Shown: positions 62,262-64,000 of the stretch, piece after piece
Layout of the letters: every line of letters begins with the position of its first letter
Position numbering within the stretch: the first letter of the stretch is position 1
Source of the DNA: Hyaloraphidium curvatum
Taxonomy: Eukaryota; Monoblepharomycota; Hyaloraphidiomycetes; Hyaloraphidiales; Hyaloraphidiaceae
NCBI GenBank assembly: GCA_025558095.1
Contig: JAIVFI010000005.1
Location: 744,001-808,000, forward strand
Direction of reading: 5' to 3'
DNA length: 64,000 nt
Made by a program: the position numbers and the translations under genes
The notes under the pieces: generated by a model
The model's input: only the letters and a program-made list of their open reading frames with translations
The model's database searches: none
What the model was told of the DNA's origin: nothing

Positions 62262-63971
62262 TCATGCGCTCGTCTCCGGCCCATCCACCTCGGCGGCCCT
62301 CCGCCCCTTTGCCTCCCTCGCCTTGTCCTCCACTTCCCTGAGCACCTCCTCTGCCCTTTTCTGCAGCTCCCCGTCCCCCGCCTTGCCCGCCGCCGCAACC
62401 AGCTCCTTCAGCTCCGTCGCCGCCTGCGCGTACCATCCCTGCGCCTCCAGGATCACGGCATGGTTGAACCCGGCCGCCTTGAGGCATTCCGCGCACGCCG
62501 GCTCCCGCGGCCGCGACTCGGCCAGCAGCTTCGCCGACTCGGCCCACTGCCGTGCCATCCTCAGGTCCGCCGCATATCCCGTCGCCTTGGGCCCCATGCT
62601 TTTCGCCAGCGGCGGCGGCGACCCGTCCGGCAGCGGCGCCTTCCTCCTCGCCTGCCTGTACACGCCATCGGCGAGGTTGCACATGATGGTCGCGCGGCGG
62701 CACACGGCCTGCCGGTCGTGCTTGTCGGCCCAGGTGAGCGCGGCGTAGAGGTGGTAGATCCCGTCGCCGTAGCTCCCGCGCGCCGTTGCCTCCTCGAGGG
62801 GGTGCCGCAGCGCGGGCGGGACGGCATCGTTACCGGCCTCGATGTGGGCGGCGAGCTTGATGAGGAGCACGCCGACGGCTTCCTGGCCGAGCGAGACCTC
62901 GAGGGGCGTGAGCCAGGACGGCGGGTTAGGGGGAGTGAAGGGGAGCCGGGGACGTTGTCGGGCGGCCTGCGAAGGGGCCAGCTGGGAAGGGACGGCCTGT
63001 GAAGGGGCCGGCTGGGAGATATCCGCCGGGGGAGCGGCACTCGAGCTGTCGCCAGCCACCGAGCCGGGCCCGCCATCGGCGTTCGGTCCCGCGACACGTG
63101 GCGCCGACGCCTCGGCCGCCGCCGCCGCGCCGTCCTTGGCGTTCGGCGCCGCGTCCATCCGAGCGACCGTCTGCAGCAGCGCCGCCCGCCGCTTCCCGTA
63201 GTCCTGCACAATGCTCTGCATCTCGGGCCGCGTCCCAGGCTCCCGGAACGACGGCCACATGTCCGCCAGCGTGAGCTTCATGAAGGTCGCGATGGCCACG
63301 GCATCGGGCGCCGGCGGCGCCTCCATCGAGTTGAACAGCTCGATGATCTGCATGCCCAAGGCAAACTGCCGCCGCCAACGGCGCTCCCTATCCTCCTTGG
63401 ACTCTTTTCCCAGGGCATCGGGGCCGATGGCGCCCGCCTCGAGCGCCCCCAGCGCGCGCTGCAGCACCTTGGCCCCGTCCAGCGGACGCCCCATGCCCTC
63501 CAGCAGCTCCGCCTCGCGCACAAACAACCCCACCATGCCCTCGGAATGGCCCGGCATGCCGCCCTCGAAGGCCGCGCGGGCCGCCTGCTCGTACAGCGAG
63601 ATCGCGGCGTCGGGTACGTCTCCCCGTGCGTCCACGATTGCCGCCCGCTGCAGCAACTTGAGGGCCTCGGGCGGAAAGGCATTCAAGTCCCCGAAGCGGC
63701 GCGGGAGGAAGGCGTCCGAGGCCCAGATCAGGCCGGCGGCGCCCAGCGCGGCGAACATCAGCCGGCGGTGGGCCGCGGAGGGCGCGGCGTGCGGGGCGTC
63801 CCGCGGCTCGGTGCCCGGCCGGTAGAGGAGGAGCGTCGTGCGGTTCGGGCGGGCCGTGACGATCCGGCGGTGCGGCAAATGGTGCGAAGATGCGGAGTTG
63901 CGTGGGCCGGGAGGGTGGCGCCCTCCCGGCCCGGCAAAAGCGCCGGGCACCGGACGCCCGGCCAGCAGCAT
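62262..63971 (-). CDS. TPR protein with N-terminal membrane anchor, Mgr3/TTC19-like (possible)
   Basis: Single exon, 569 residues from ATG 63971; an upstream exon outside the window cannot be excluded. The Arg-rich N-terminus (RIVTARPNRTTLLLYR) looks like a mitochondrial presequence, followed by one membrane helix (LMFAALGAAGLIWAS, about residues 71-86). The rest is TPR-like: ALKLLQRAAIVDARGDVPDAAISLYEQAARAAFE, MVGLFVREAELLEGMGRPLDGAKVLQRALGALE, and C-terminal AACAECLKAAGFNHAVILEAQ, WYAQAATELKELV. This is the build of inner-membrane TPR adaptors such as Mgr3. Assignment is by architecture only. Confidence 0.55.
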   Translation of the reverse strand: MLLAGRPVPGAFAGPGGRHPPGPRNSASSHHLPHRRIVTARPNRTTLLLYRPGTEPRDAPHAAPSAAHRRLMFAALGAAGLIWASDAFLPRRFGDLNAFPPEALKLLQRAAIVDARGDVPDAAISLYEQAARAAFEGGMPGHSEGMVGLFVREAELLEGMGRPLDGAKVLQRALGALEAGAIGPDALGKESKEDRERRWRRQFALGMQIIELFNSMEAPPAPDAVAIATFMKLTLADMWPSFREPGTRPEMQSIVQDYGKRRAALLQTVARMDAAPNAKDGAAAAAEASAPRVAGPNADGGPGSVAGDSSSAAPPADISQPAPSQAVPSQLAPSQAARQRPRLPFTPPNPPSWLTPLEVSLGQEAVGVLLIKLAAHIEAGNDAVPPALRHPLEEATARGSYGDGIYHLYAALTWADKHDRQAVCRRATIMCNLADGVYRQARRKAPLPDGSPPPLAKSMGPKATGYAADLRMARQWAESAKLLAESRPREPACAECLKAAGFNHAVILEAQGWYAQAATELKELVAAAGKAGDGELQKRAEEVLREVEDKAREAKGRRAAEVDGPETSA

Positions 63972-64000
63972 GTCCAGGCAGCTCGAACAGCTGCGGCCCA

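Overview
The window is nuclear DNA of a eukaryote, very GC-rich and gene-dense. Most genes carry short GT-AG introns of about 45-115 nt, often with GTGGGT, GTGCGT or GTGAGT donors. I rebuilt exon structures by hand from frame continuity and family homology, so splice sites are inferences. The gene set (WIP/verprolin, GDS1-type winged helix, RanBPM/Gid1, Golgi pH regulator, METTL3/IME4, SCaMC-type carrier, MYND and F-box proteins) points to an opisthokont. An early-diverging, chytrid-like fungus is my best guess. No tRNA, rRNA, CRISPR or bacterial operon was seen.

Layout. 1-9.7 kb holds housekeeping genes: mitochondrial bL17, Golgi pH regulator, PYM, a GDS1-type winged-helix protein, an acyl-CoA thioesterase-like protein and a large Ser/acidic protein. 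9.8-12.9 kb is a divergent pair, an AIG1-like GTPase and a protein with a Gly/Ala-rich hydrophobic hairpin plus coiled coil. 13-20 kb carries an FkbM-type methyltransferase, two small orphans, an F-box/LRR protein and a MYND protein. 20-23 kb is a divergent pair, a calcium-regulated mitochondrial carrier and a seven-exon dCTP deaminase. 23-32.5 kb is an accessory island: two repeat-rich fibre-like proteins, a coiled-coil protein, a large AAA ATPase, and a decayed chimera of that ATPase with the APC/C subunit CDC23. 32.6-38 kb has a NELF-B-like protein, WIP, a secreted Cys-rich protein and a 2H phosphoesterase. 38-52.5 kb mixes metabolic genes (glyoxalase-like, D-amino-acid aminotransferase, two SDRs), METTL3, a membrane-anchored beta-propeller, and copies of a multicopy membrane-protein family with segmental duplications. 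53-64 kb has RanBPM/Gid1, a PhyH dioxygenase, a glyoxalase, two F-box-like genes, a fourth membrane-family member and a TPR protein.

The most unusual content is: (i) the AAA/fibre island with its chimeric pseudogene; (ii) the ~500-residue membrane family with a CPCx4CxG motif, three intact copies and one broken, sharing a conserved intron; (iii) the AIG1 GTPase/hairpin pair. Several close divergent pairs (about 95-125 bp apart) probably share promoters.
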